Origin: Aquamicrobium aerolatum DSM 21857
Lineage (GTDB): Bacteria; Pseudomonadota; Alphaproteobacteria; Rhizobiales; Rhizobiaceae
Assembly: GCF_900113935.1 (NCBI RefSeq)
Contig: NZ_FORF01000007.1
Coordinates: forward strand, 62,001-126,000
Direction: 5' to 3'
Length of the DNA stretch: 64,000 nucleotides
Part shown: piece after piece, positions 19,085-29,446 of the stretch
How positions within the stretch are numbered: the first letter of the stretch is position 1
How the letters are laid out: the number at the start of each line of letters is the position of its first letter
The notes under the pieces: generated by a model
Seen by the model: only the letters and a program-made list of their open reading frames with translations
What the model was told of the DNA's origin: nothing
Databases searched by the model: none
Translations under genes and position numbers: made by a program

Positions 19085-20305
19085 TCAGCCCTGGTAGCGC
19101 TGGAACACCAGCGTCGCGTTGGTGCCGCCAAACCCGAACGAGTTCGACAGGACCGTGTCGATCTTGGCGTTGTCGATGCGCTCGCGCACGACCGGCATGC
19201 CTTCGAATTCAGGGTCGAAATTCTCGATATGCGCGCTTTCGCCGATGAACCCGCCCTGCATCATCAGGATCGAGTAGATCGACTCCTGTACGCCAGCCGC
19301 GCCCAGCGAGTGGCCGGTGAGGGACTTGGTCGAGGTGATAGCCGGCAGCTTGTCGCCGAACACTTCACGGATCGCGCCCATTTCCTTGGAATCGCCGACC
19401 GGGGTCGAGGTGCCATGGGTGTTGATGTAATCAACGTCGCCGGTCACCGTGGACAGCGCCTGGCGCATGCAGCGGATGGCACCTTCGCCGGAAGGCGCGA
19501 CCATGTCGAAGCCGTCTGAGGTCGCACCATAGCCGACGATCTCGGCATAGATGGTCGCGCCACGCGCCTTGGCGTGCTCGAGTTCCTCAAGAACCAGAAC
19601 GCCAGCGCCGCCGGCGATAACGAAACCGTCGCGGTTGAGGTCGTAGGCGCGTGAGGCGGAAGCCGGCGTGTCGTTGTATTTGGAGGACATTGCGCCCATC
19701 GCATCGAACAGGTTCGACATTGTCCAGTCGAGATCCTCATGGCCGCCAGCGAACACCACGTCCTGCTTGCCCCACTGGATCAGCTCATAGGCGTTGCCAA
19801 TGCAGTGCGCCGAAGTCGAGCAGGCCGAGGAGATCGAGTAGTTGACGCCGTGGATCTTGAACCAGGTCGCAAGCGTTGCCGAAGCGGTCGACGACATTGC
19901 CTTGGGCACGGCGAACGGCCCGATGCGCTTTGGGCTGTTGTTCTTCGCGGTGATCTCGGCAGCTTCCACGATGGTCTTGGTGGACGGGCCGCCGGAGCCC
20001 ATGATGATGCCGGTGCGCTCGTTGCTGATGTCGCTGTCTTCCAGACCCGACGAGGCGATCGCCTGCTGCATGGCGACATGGTTCCACGCCCCGCCCTTGT
20101 GCAGGAAGCGCATGGCGCGCCGGTCGACCAGATCGGTCGGGTCCAGCGTCGGCATGCCCCACACCTGGCTGCGGAAGCCGTGCTCGGCAAAGTCATTCGA
20201 GAATGAAATGCCGGATTTTGCGTCCCGCAGGGATGCTTGGACTTCGTTCGCATCATTTCCGATTGCGGAAACGATACCGATCCCGGTTACGACCACTCGT
20301 CTCAT
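19085..20305 (-). CDS. fabB: Beta-ketoacyl-ACP synthase I
   Basis: Condensing enzyme that elongates the unsaturated acyl chain made by FabA. 406 residues from the ATG at 20305, preceded by GGGAG; an in-frame extension to 20338 has no family similarity. The catalytic triad is visible: Cys162 in [14 protein letters not shown], then His in [14 protein letters not shown] and His in [16 protein letters not shown]-terminal [14 protein letters not shown] completes the thiolase fold. It lies between fabA and fabI; with FabA it defines the anaerobic route to unsaturated fatty acids. Confidence 0.96.
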   Translation of the reverse strand: MRRVVVTGIGIVSAIGNDANEVQASLRDAKSGISFSNDFAEHGFRSQVWGMPTLDPTDLVDRRAMRFLHKGGAWNHVAMQQAIASSGLEDSDISNERTGIIMGSGGPSTKTIVEAAEITAKNNSPKRIGPFAVPKAMSSTASATLATWFKIHGVNYSISSACSTSAHCIGNAYELIQWGKQDVVFAGGHEDLDWTMSNLFDAMGAMSSKYNDTPASASRAYDLNRDGFVIAGGAGVLVLEELEHAKARGATIYAEIVGYGATSDGFDMVAPSGEGAIRCMRQALSTVTGDVDYINTHGTSTPVGDSKEMGAIREVFGDKLPAITSTKSLTGHSLGAAGVQESIYSILMMQGGFIGESAHIENFDPEFEGMPVVRERIDNAKIDTVLSNSFGFGGTNATLVFQRYQG

Positions 20306-20352
20306 GTGAGGCTCCCTTATCTGGGCTTGGCGATGCATGCCTGGGCCGAAGC

Positions 20353-20868
20353 TCAGGCAGCTTCCTGCTTGGAAAGGCCCACGCGCAGGTCGCTGGCCTT
20401 GTAGATCTGTTCACCGTCTGCCTTGAGCCAGCCATCGGCCGTGCCCAGAACCAGACGACCGCGCATGACGCGCTTGAAGTCGATGCCGTACTCGACCTTC
20501 TTCACCGAAGGCGTCACCATGCCCTTGAACTTCACTTCGCCGGTCGACAGCGCCATGCCCTTGCCGGGCTCGCCGAGCCAGCCAAGGAAAAAGCCGGTCA
20601 GCTGCCACATGGCGTCGAGGCCAAGGCAGCCTGGCATGATCGGGTTGCCGGGGAAGTGGCATGGGAAGAACCACAGGTCGGGATGGATTGCGAGTTCTGC
20701 GCGGACAAAGCCCTTGTCGAATTCGCCGCCAGTTTCACTGATTTCCGTGATGCGGTCGAACATCAACATTGGCGGAGCAGGCAACTGGGCGTTGCCGGGA
20801 CCGAAAAGTTCCCCTCTGGAGCAGGCAAGAAGGTCTTCGTATTCGTAGCTCGACTTTTGTTCGAACAT
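20353..20868 (-). CDS. fabA: 3-hydroxydecanoyl-ACP dehydratase/isomerase
   Basis: Dehydrates 3-hydroxydecanoyl-ACP and isomerises trans-2 to cis-3-decenoyl-ACP, the branch point to unsaturated fatty acids. 171 residues, the standard length. The hot-dog-fold active site is His71 in [14 protein letters not shown] and Asp85 in [10 protein letters not shown]. First gene of the fabA-fabB-fabI run, transcribed away from irr across a 252-base divergent region, an arrangement conserved in Rhizobiales. Confidence 0.97.
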   Translation of the reverse strand: MFEQKSSYEYEDLLACSRGELFGPGNAQLPAPPMLMFDRITEISETGGEFDKGFVRAELAIHPDLWFFPCHFPGNPIMPGCLGLDAMWQLTGFFLGWLGEPGKGMALSTGEVKFKGMVTPSVKKVEYGIDFKRVMRGRLVLGTADGWLKADGEQIYKASDLRVGLSKQEAA

Positions 20869-21019
20869 GGTCCTCGCTCTTTCGTCCCCTGGGGCCGGTC
20901 CTGGCCGTTTGACTGCGACCGCTGGCCGCCTTAGTGGGAATTCCCTACCACAGACTGTTTGGCGCGGGAAACCGTCGAGGGCTGTATTCCGCAGCTATTG
21001 CCAGGTCAATCGGCTGCTA

Positions 21020-21048
21020 TTGATCGATTAAGCCCGAACGAATATATG
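21020..21048 (+). promoter_or_regulatory. Candidate irr promoter
   Basis: TTGATC (21020-21025), a 17-base spacer and TATATG (21043-21048) form a good vegetative promoter. The -10 would cover the in-frame ATG at 21046, which therefore cannot be the irr start and supports the TTG at 21121. The rest of the fabA-irr divergent region (20869-21019) shows nothing I recognise with confidence. Confidence 0.5.
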
Positions 21049-21120
21049 TTGTCATGGTGGACACACCAAGAAATTGGCTCCAAGCGTCAGAAAATCTTTG
21101 GAAAAAGGACGAGTGCCGGC

Positions 21121-21549
21121 TTGATAGAAGCACCCTTTGAGCATTGGGAGAGCACCGAGAAACGCGTGCGCGAGGCTGGACTGCGGCCCACGCGTCAACG
21201 CGTCGCGCTTGCTGGCTTGCTTTTCGCCAAGGGAGACCGGCACCTTTCCGCTGAAGAGCTTCATGAAGAAGCCGTCAGCGCCGGCGTCGCGGTTTCGCTC
21301 GCCACCGTCTACAATACGCTGCACCAGTTCACCGGTGCCGGATTGTTGCGTATTCTGGCGATCGAGGGTGCACGCACCTATTTCGACACCAATACCTCAG
21401 ATCACCACCATTTCTTCATCGAAGGTGAGAATAGGGTGATGGATATCGGGTCTGGTCCCGTTTCGGTGACCAACCTGCCTGAGCCACCAGAGGGCATGGA
21501 AATCGCAAACGTCGATATTATCGTACGATTGCGTCCGAAGTCGAACTGA
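21121..21549 (+). CDS. irr: Iron response regulator Irr (Fur family)
   Basis: A heme-responsive transcription factor of Rhizobiales that represses iron-using and iron-storage genes and activates uptake genes when iron is scarce. About 142 residues from the TTG at 21121, the usual family length; the open frame extends to 20959 but crosses the likely promoter. The winged helix (AGLRPTRQRVALAGLLFAKG and SLATVYNTLHQFTGAGLLR) is followed by YFDTNTSDHHHFF, whose histidine cluster is implicated in heme binding. The N-terminal Cys-Pro heme motif of Bradyrhizobium Irr is absent. Likely targets in this window are the ICE motifs at 46128 and 54724. Confidence 0.9.
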   Translation: MIEAPFEHWESTEKRVREAGLRPTRQRVALAGLLFAKGDRHLSAEELHEEAVSAGVAVSLATVYNTLHQFTGAGLLRILAIEGARTYFDTNTSDHHHFFIEGENRVMDIGSGPVSVTNLPEPPEGMEIANVDIIVRLRPKSN

Positions 21550-21678
21550 CCCACCAGTTCTGATAGGCCAGCTTTCACTTGAAGCTATGTCTCGCAAACC
21601 TGCGATTGACCCCGTGTGCCCGTCATGGTGAAAGCGGCGGGTAATCAATCGCCTGCCAGCAGCATCGGAGGAATCAAG

Positions 21679-23853
21679 ATGACGCAGTATGTCGAAATTC
21701 ACGGTCTGAAAGTCGCACAGGCGCTTCAGCAGTTCGTGGAAACCGAGGCGCTTCCAGGAACGGGTGTAGTCGCGGACGCTTTCTGGTCGGGTTTTTCGGC
21801 CATTGCGCATGAACTCGCTCCGAAGAACAAGGCTTTGCTCGCCAAGCGTGGTGAGTTGCAGGCCAAGATCGACGCCTGGCATCGCGAAAACGGTGCGCCT
21901 TCCGATTTCGGCGTCTATCAGGACTTCCTGCGCGAGATCGGCTACCTCCTGCCGGAAGGCCCGGAGTTCAAGGTGTCGACGGCAAATGTCGATCCGGAAA
22001 TCGCGACCATGGCCGGACCGCAGCTGGTGGTGCCGGTGATGAATGCGCGCTACGCCCTCAACGCCGCCAATGCGCGCTGGGGCTCGCTCTACGATGCGCT
22101 TTACGGCACCGATGCCATTTCGGAAGAAAATGGCGCCGACAAGGGCAAGGGCTACAACCCTGTGCGCGGCGACAAGGTCATCGCCTGGGCGCGCAACTTC
22201 CTCGACACCAGCGCGCCGCTTGAAGGTGCCAGCTGGGTCGACGTGAAAAGCCTTGCCGTTGCTGACGGTCGCTTGTCGGTTGCGCTTGAAAACGGCACCA
22301 CGACTGGCCTTGCCGACGCAGCACAGTTCGCCGGCTACCGTGGCGATGCCGCGACGCCCTCGTCGATCCTGCTACGCAAGAACGGTCTCCACGCCGAAGT
22401 CGTGATCGATCGGGACAGCCCGATCGGCAAGACTGACAAGGCCGGCATTGCCGATGTGATCCTCGAATCGGCACTCTCCACCATCCAGGACTGCGAAGAC
22501 TCGATCGCCGCCGTCGATGCGGAGGACAAGGTCGATGTCTACCGCAACTGGCTCGGCCTGATGAAGGGCGACCTCGCTGAGGAAATCGAGAAGGGTGGCA
22601 AGACGTTCACCCGCAAGCTGAACCCTGATCGCGACTATACCGCGCCGGATGGCTCCAGCCTGACCTTGCCGGGTCGTTCGCTGATGCTGGTGCGCAACGT
22701 TGGTCACCTGATGACCAACCCCGCGATCACCCTGCAGGATGGCAGCGAGATTCCAGAAGGCATCATGGATGCCGCCATCACCGCGCTGATCGCGCTGCAT
22801 GACGTTGGGCCGAACGGCCGCCGCGCCAACAGCCGCGCCGGTTCGATGTATGTCGTCAAGCCGAAGATGCATGGCCCGGAAGAAGTCGCTTTGGCCGTCG
22901 AGCTGTTCGACCGTGTTGAAAAACTGGTCGGCATGACGCCCAACACCATGAAGATGGGCATCATGGACGAAGAGCGTCGCATGACGGTCAATCTCAAGGA
23001 AGCGATCCGCGCTGCCAGCGAGCGCGTCGTGTTCATCAATACCGGCTTCCTTGATCGCACCGGCGACGAAATCCATACCTCGATGGAAGCGGGCCCGATG
23101 ATCCGCAAGGGCGACATGAAGCAGTCGGCCTGGATTGCCGCCTACGAACAGTGGAACGTCGATATCGGCCTCGAATGCGGCCTGTCCGGTCATGCGCAGA
23201 TCGGCAAGGGCATGTGGGCGATGCCTGACCTGATGGCGGCGATGCTTGAGCAGAAGATCGTGCATCCGAAGGCCGGCGCGAACACCGCATGGGTTCCGTC
23301 TCCGACCGCAGCCACGCTGCACGCCACGCACTATCACATTGTGAACGTGCAGGCTGTTCAGAACGAGCTCAAGAGCCGCGAGCGCGCAAAGCTGACCGAC
23401 ATCCTGTCGATCCCGGTTGCCGTGCGTCCAAACTGGACTCCGGAAGAAATCCAGTACGAACTCGACAACAATGCCCAGGGCATTCTGGGCTATGTCGTGC
23501 GCTGGATCGATCAGGGCGTTGGCTGCTCCAAGGTGCCGGACATCAACGATGTCGGCCTGATGGAAGATCGCGCGACGCTGCGCATCTCGGCGCAGCACAT
23601 GGCCAACTGGCTGCATCATGGGGTCGCAACCAGCGATCAGGTGATGGAGACGATGAAGCGCATGGCAGCTGTCGTTGATCGTCAGAACGCGGATGATCCG
23701 CTCTATCGTCCGATGGCGGCTGACTTCGACAATTCGATCGCTTTCCTTGCCGCCTGCGACCTGGTGTTCAAGGGCCGCGAGCAGCCGAGCGGCTACACGG
23801 AGCCCGTGCTCCATGCGCGCCGTCTGGAGCTCAAGGCGCGCGACCGGGGCTGA
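21679..23853 (+). CDS. glcB: Malate synthase G
   Basis: Condenses glyoxylate with acetyl-CoA to malate, allowing growth on acetate, glycolate or fatty acids. 724 residues from the ATG at 21679, which has GGAGG upstream, matching the ~723-residue monomeric G isoform. The TIM-barrel core is shown by [20 protein letters not shown], the [20 protein letters not shown] loop and [20 protein letters not shown], which carry metal and glyoxylate ligands. No isocitrate lyase or glycolate oxidase gene adjoins it. It appears monocistronic; the 129 bases before it hold no clear element. Confidence 0.96.
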   Translation: MTQYVEIHGLKVAQALQQFVETEALPGTGVVADAFWSGFSAIAHELAPKNKALLAKRGELQAKIDAWHRENGAPSDFGVYQDFLREIGYLLPEGPEFKVSTANVDPEIATMAGPQLVVPVMNARYALNAANARWGSLYDALYGTDAISEENGADKGKGYNPVRGDKVIAWARNFLDTSAPLEGASWVDVKSLAVADGRLSVALENGTTTGLADAAQFAGYRGDAATPSSILLRKNGLHAEVVIDRDSPIGKTDKAGIADVILESALSTIQDCEDSIAAVDAEDKVDVYRNWLGLMKGDLAEEIEKGGKTFTRKLNPDRDYTAPDGSSLTLPGRSLMLVRNVGHLMTNPAITLQDGSEIPEGIMDAAITALIALHDVGPNGRRANSRAGSMYVVKPKMHGPEEVALAVELFDRVEKLVGMTPNTMKMGIMDEERRMTVNLKEAIRAASERVVFINTGFLDRTGDEIHTSMEAGPMIRKGDMKQSAWIAAYEQWNVDIGLECGLSGHAQIGKGMWAMPDLMAAMLEQKIVHPKAGANTAWVPSPTAATLHATHYHIVNVQAVQNELKSRERAKLTDILSIPVAVRPNWTPEEIQYELDNNAQGILGYVVRWIDQGVGCSKVPDINDVGLMEDRATLRISAQHMANWLHHGVATSDQVMETMKRMAAVVDRQNADDPLYRPMAADFDNSIAFLAACDLVFKGREQPSGYTEPVLHARRLELKARDRG

Positions 23854-23871
23854 CACGACCAGGGGGCGCCG

Positions 23872-24519
23872 TTGCGCATTCTCGCCATCGATACGGCAGC
23901 AAGTCTTTGCGCGGCCTGTGTGTTTGACACGCAGGCCGGCGAACTTGGCCGCTCGGTTCTCGACCTTGGAAAAGGTCACGCCGAGCATTTGATGGGCGTG
24001 ATCGACGCGGCGCTCGCCAACGCGAACATTGCGATGGACGACCTCGACGCTGTTGCCGTTTCGGTCGGGCCGGGATCGTTCACGGGTGTGCGTGTCGGCG
24101 TGGCCACCGCTCGAGGGCTCGCCCTTGCACTTGGCAAGCCTGCAATAGGCATCACAACTCTTGAAGCGCTCGCGCTTGGCGCGCGGGATGCTGATGGACC
24201 ACGCCCGACGCTCGTGCGGATCGAGGCGGGCCGTGGACAGGCCTATGTCGCCGAGTTTGCCGCAGATGGTACGCCGACGCGCGCGCCCGTTGCGCTCTCG
24301 CTCGAAGAGGCCGACCGCCTCGTCTCCGATGCCGATGCGCAGACCCTCGTAATCGCAGGCCGCTCCACAAGCGACGTTCTTGCTTATGCGCAATTGGCGG
24401 CGGCCAAACTGGCTGCCAATCCCGGCGCGGTGCCTGAGCGCCCGAAACCGCTCTACCTGCGCGATGCCGATGCCAAGCCTCAGGGGGACTTCGCCCTGCC
24501 GCGAAAGTCCGGCGCATGA
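23872..24519 (+). CDS. tsaB: tRNA threonylcarbamoyladenosine biosynthesis protein TsaB
   Basis: Non-catalytic ASKHA-fold partner of TsaD and TsaE in making t6A37 of ANN-decoding tRNAs. 215 residues from a TTG start at 23872, with GGGGGC upstream. ILAIDTAASLCAA at the front and AVSVGPGSFTGVRVGVATAR in the middle are TsaB signatures. Its stop overlaps the rimI start (ATGA), the widely conserved tsaB-rimI coupling. Confidence 0.93.
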   Translation: MRILAIDTAASLCAACVFDTQAGELGRSVLDLGKGHAEHLMGVIDAALANANIAMDDLDAVAVSVGPGSFTGVRVGVATARGLALALGKPAIGITTLEALALGARDADGPRPTLVRIEAGRGQAYVAEFAADGTPTRAPVALSLEEADRLVSDADAQTLVIAGRSTSDVLAYAQLAAAKLAANPGAVPERPKPLYLRDADAKPQGDFALPRKSGA

Positions 24520-25004
24520 AGCTGCCCTTTCTTGGCGTCGATTTTGTGGTTGAGGCACTTGGCGAAGACGACGTTCGCCACCTTCCGGCACTCCACGCCG
24601 AAGATTTTGTCCGGCCGTGGACGACACATGAATTTGCCAGCCTCCTCGAGCAGGATCCGGTGTTCGGTTTTGCCGTGCGGCAGGTAGGTACACGCAACAA
24701 TGCGCTTGCCGGTTTCGTCCTTGCCCGGCTGGTGGCGGGCGAGGGCGAAATCCTCACCATCGCCGTGGCACGCGCCCACCGCCGCCGCGGTCTTGGCCGC
24801 GACCTGATGGAGGCGGTGCTGCGCGAACTTCACGCCCAGCGCGCCGAGGCCCTTTTCCTTGAGGTCGACGAGACCAATGCTGCGGCCAGCGCGCTCTATC
24901 GCCGCCTTGGTTTCCGTGAGGTCGCGCGCCGTCCTGCCTATTATGAACATACGGGAACAACACGGCGCACCGACGCGCTGGTCATGCGGCGTGATCTGCG
25001 ATGA
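24516..25004 (+). CDS. rimI: Ribosomal-protein-alanine N-acetyltransferase RimI
   Basis: A 162-residue GNAT enzyme predicted to acetylate the N-terminal alanine of ribosomal protein S18. The acetyl-CoA loop is in ILTIAVARAHRRRGLGRDLM, and ALFLEVDETNAAASALYRRL plus GFREVARRPAYY complete the RimI pattern. It overlaps tsaB upstream and the acyltransferase gene downstream by four bases each (ATGA), so the three are translated together. Confidence 0.9.
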   Translation: MKLPFLGVDFVVEALGEDDVRHLPALHAEDFVRPWTTHEFASLLEQDPVFGFAVRQVGTRNNALAGFVLARLVAGEGEILTIAVARAHRRRGLGRDLMEAVLRELHAQRAEALFLEVDETNAAASALYRRLGFREVARRPAYYEHTGTTRRTDALVMRRDLR

Positions 25005-25792
25005 TCGGCTGGCTGCGGCTTGTCCTCGGTCTTGCCATCGTTGCCATCGCCACGCCGCCGATGGCGCTGTGGCAGATGATGGCGCTGCGCACGGGGTGGG
25101 CGGACGAGGGCACCGCGCCCCGCTTGTGGCATCACCTCGTCACCCGCGTCCTTGGCATCCGCATCCATGTCCATGGCCAGATGGCAACCCAGCGCCCTCT
25201 GCTCATTGCGTCCAACCACATCTCCTGGACCGACATCATGGTACTCGGCTCGCTTGCCGATCTGCATTTCATCGCCAAGTTGGAAGTTGGGTCTTGGCCG
25301 CTCCTCGGTCGTCTCGCAAAACTCCAGCGTACGGTGTTTGTCGACCGCGGCGCACGCCGCAAAGCGGGCGCGCAGGTCGGTGAGATCGCCAGTCGCATCT
25401 CTGATGGCGACCCGATGGTGCTGTTCCCCGAGGGCAGCACCGGCGATGGCAACGTCCTGCTGCCGTTCAAATCGACATTGTTTGCCGCAGCGGCGTCAGC
25501 CATGAACGGCGAAGGCGGCGAGCCGCCGGTGATTCAGCCGGTCGCCATCGTCTATACCCGCCTGCAGGGCCTCCCGATGGGCCGCGGGTTGCGCCCGCAC
25601 ATCGCCTGGATCGGCGACCAGACGCTGGTGCCTCACCTCACGTCGCTGCTGCGCACGGGGGCGGTAGACGTCGAGGTGCATTTCGGCACGCCGATCAGCG
25701 TCGGGCCCGGTCTTAGCCGCAAGCACCTTGCCCGCGATGTCGAACAGCAGGTGCGCATGATGATGGCGGCTGCGCTCAGGAACCCGCGCTGA
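25001..25792 (+). CDS. PlsC/OlsA-family lysolipid acyltransferase
   Basis: A 263-residue membrane-anchored O-acyltransferase. One N-terminal hydrophobic segment (~3-27) is followed by the catalytic H-x4-D motif in SNHISWTDIMVL and the FPEGSTGDG substrate motif. The family adds the second acyl chain to lysophosphatidic acid (PlsC) or to lyso-ornithine lipid (OlsA). As I recall, olsA of Sinorhizobium meliloti lies a short distance downstream of rimI, so the position favours OlsA, but no olsB is nearby and sequence alone does not settle it. It overlaps rimI by four bases. Confidence 0.8.
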   Translation: MIGWLRLVLGLAIVAIATPPMALWQMMALRTGWADEGTAPRLWHHLVTRVLGIRIHVHGQMATQRPLLIASNHISWTDIMVLGSLADLHFIAKLEVGSWPLLGRLAKLQRTVFVDRGARRKAGAQVGEIASRISDGDPMVLFPEGSTGDGNVLLPFKSTLFAAAASAMNGEGGEPPVIQPVAIVYTRLQGLPMGRGLRPHIAWIGDQTLVPHLTSLLRTGAVDVEVHFGTPISVGPGLSRKHLARDVEQQVRMMMAAALRNPR

Positions 25793-25961
25793 CCGACCCG
25801 ATATCGCGATCCTGCTCCAGCGTCAGCGGCACGATCTGACGCTCATCGACCGCTGGTGGCAAAGGTGCTGGGCGGGATGCCGGCGCGCGTGGTGCCGTAG
25901 CGCAACCGACCAGCATCGCTACCAGACCGAACACGAGGATCGCCTGCAAATTTCGGCGCAT
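25776..25961 (-). CDS. Small predicted lipoprotein
   Basis: A 61-residue protein with a lipoprotein signal: basic MRRN, a hydrophobic core and the lipobox LVGC at residues 16-19, so Cys19 would be lipidated. The mature part is short and proline-rich (PRAPASRPAPLPP) with no recognisable domain. It lies four bases after dtd on the same strand, and its end overlaps the acyltransferase gene tail to tail by 17 bases. Function unknown. Confidence 0.6.
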   Translation of the reverse strand: MRRNLQAILVFGLVAMLVGCATAPRAPASRPAPLPPAVDERQIVPLTLEQDRDIGSVSAGS

Positions 25962-25965
25962 CCGC

Positions 25966-26409
25966 CTACTTCGCTGCCGTGTCGAGCCAGATCGTCACCG
26001 GTCCGTCATTGACCAGAGCAACCTTCATGTCAGCACCGAAGATGCCGTTCGCGACGGGAACATTCTGCGCCGCAACGACGCCTGAAAAATGCTCATAGAG
26101 CCGCTTGCCCTCATCGGGCGCGGCTGCCGTTGAAAATCCGGGACGGTTGCCCTTGGTTTCGGCTGCCAGCGTGAACTGGCTGACTACCAGCGCCGATCCA
26201 CCAATATCGGCGAGCGAGCGATTCATGCGTCCGTTCTCGTCAGAGAAGATTCGCAGCTTGACGATCTTCTGCGCCAGCCACTCGGACTCCGCTTCGCTGT
26301 CGCCCTGCATCGCACACACGAGGACGAGCAACCCCGCACCGATCTCCCCCACCACTTCCCCGTCAACCGTCACCGATGCCGAGGAAACCCGTTGTAACAG
26401 CGCGCGCAT
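25966..26409 (-). CDS. dtd: D-aminoacyl-tRNA deacylase
   Basis: Hydrolyses D-aminoacyl-tRNAs, a chirality proofreader. 147 residues from the ATG at 26409, with AGAGG seven bases upstream. [17 protein letters not shown], the active-site SQFTL segment ([19 protein letters not shown]) and a C-terminal NDGPVT (the Gly-cis-Pro motif) identify DTD type 1. A small lipoprotein gene follows closely. Confidence 0.95.
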   Translation of the reverse strand: MRALLQRVSSASVTVDGEVVGEIGAGLLVLVCAMQGDSEAESEWLAQKIVKLRIFSDENGRMNRSLADIGGSALVVSQFTLAAETKGNRPGFSTAAAPDEGKRLYEHFSGVVAAQNVPVANGIFGADMKVALVNDGPVTIWLDTAAK

Positions 26410-26546
26410 GTGCAAGCCTCTTTATGTCAAACGAATGCGGGAGAACCTAACCTTGGCTTGCTGTGAAAGAGCTTAAGACGCCGCGTGCTCGTCACCAGCA
26501 AGTTCAGGCAGTGCCATCCTGCAATTGCGATCTACGTCGAAAACAC

Positions 26547-26584
26547 AAAAGGCCGCGCGAGGGCGTCGCACGGCCTTTTGTCTT
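26547..26584. terminator. Terminator after lepA
   Basis: AAAAGGCCG (26547-26555) pairs perfectly with CGGCCTTTT (26571-26579), with TGTCTTT beyond and an A-rich start, so it can act in both directions. It lies just beyond the lepA stop (minus strand), in the 202-base region separating lepA from the divergent-upstream side of dtd. Nothing else is seen there. Confidence 0.7.
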
Positions 26585-26611
26585 TAATCTTCAAGAAAGT
26601 CGGGCCCACAC

Positions 26612-28420
<1,809 letters not shown>

Positions 28421-28627
28421 TGCCGCGCTTTAGCAGGGGCAGCAAGGGTTAACAAGCGTTGCGATGATCGCAGGGCGCTGGCCGGCGCGATATGCAATTT
28501 AAAGTTGCTTTTTCCTTAAAATACATCTTAAGTTGTAGTGTGTCTGATTGGGGCAGGCATGGGGCGCGCGAATGGCTGTTTGGCGGGGCGGCCATTCGCG
28601 ACAGCCTCGCGTTTGGCGGAGGCAGAC
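28421..28627. other. AT-rich intergenic region ahead of the restriction-modification gene
   Basis: Between divergent lepA and the type IIL gene, the stretch around 28490-28540 is far more AT-rich than its surroundings and contains a short inverted repeat, CTTAA (28515-28519) with TTAAG (28528-28532). It probably holds the promoter of the accessory gene and possibly an insertion junction; I could not define -35/-10 boxes with confidence. Confidence 0.35.
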
Positions 28628-29446
28628 ATGGAGATCGAGGCGTTTATGACGCGCTGGACATCACGCGAAGGTGGTGCCGAGCGTGCGAATTTCCCGATGT
28701 TCGCGACCGAGGTGTGCGATCAGATCGGTGTGGCGCGTCCAGATCCCGCTGGGTTTGAGCGTAAATACAATGACTATGTGTTTGAGCGGGCGGTGCGGCG
28801 GCGCGATTGCACCGATGCCGTGTCGTCGCTGCGCATAGATCTTTACAAGCGCGGTTGCTTCATCATGGAAGCCAAGCAGTCGCGACTGCCGGGCGGGTAT
28901 AAAGCGATGCCGCAGCGCTACGAGACGCTGGCGCATGCGTCGGAGTCCGGCCAATGGGACATGCAGATGCGCAATGCGCGCCAGCAGGCTGAAAATTACG
29001 GCCACCTGCTCGACCCGGATCATCCGGCGCCGCCGTTCATCATCGTCTGCGACGTTGGCCGCGTGTTCGAGCTGTTCGCCGATTTTTCCGGCACCGGGCG
29101 TGGCTACAGTCAGTTTCCGGACCGCAAGAACTTTCGCGTGCCGATTGAGGCGCTGCGTCGGCCGGAAGTGCGCGAGATGTTTGCGCGGATCTGGACTGAT
29201 CCCTACAGTTTGGATCCCGCACGCCAAACCGCTCGGGTGACCACGGCGATCGCCGAGCGCCTAGCGGTGGTCGGCCGTTCGCTTGAAAAGAGATATCCGG
29301 CCGAAGAGGTGGCGCTTTTTCTGATGCGCTGCATCTTTTGCATGTTCGCTGAAGATGTGGATCTGCTGCCGAAAGGAAAGTTCACGGCGCTGCTGGGAGG
29401 AGTGTGGCGGTCGGTCACCGGCAACGCTGGTGCAGATGCTGCATGA
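28628..29446 (+). pseudogene. MmeI-like type IIL restriction-modification enzyme, N-terminal part (frameshifted)
   Basis: First half of a single-chain restriction and modification protein, about 272 residues from the ATG at 28628, which has GGAGG six bases upstream. The nuclease motif D-x9-E-x-K is intact as Asp71, Glu81 and Lys83 (EAK), almost the same positions as D70/E80/K82 of MmeI. A helical spacer begins at ~205. The frame ends at the TGA at 29444-29446, and the protein similarity continues in the +1 frame. Shifting near 29425-29431 restores a continuous TGN-LVQMLHDLW reading, consistent with one extra base. It is an inactivated gene unless this is a sequencing error. Confidence 0.8.

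Noticed and set aside
21046-21120. ATG at 21046 as the irr start
   Set aside because: It lies inside the best -10 hexamer and would add ~25 residues absent from the family; the TTG at 21121 gives the usual length.
22372-24693. A 773-codon minus-strand frame opposite malate synthase G and tsaB
   Set aside because: Same antisense effect; it spans two unrelated well-supported genes and has no domain or ribosome site.
29342-29446. Programmed ribosomal frameshifting in the type IIL gene
   Set aside because: No slippery heptamer, rare-codon or stop-codon context typical of +1 recoding and no stimulatory hairpin was seen; a simple one-base insertion or sequencing error is more likely.
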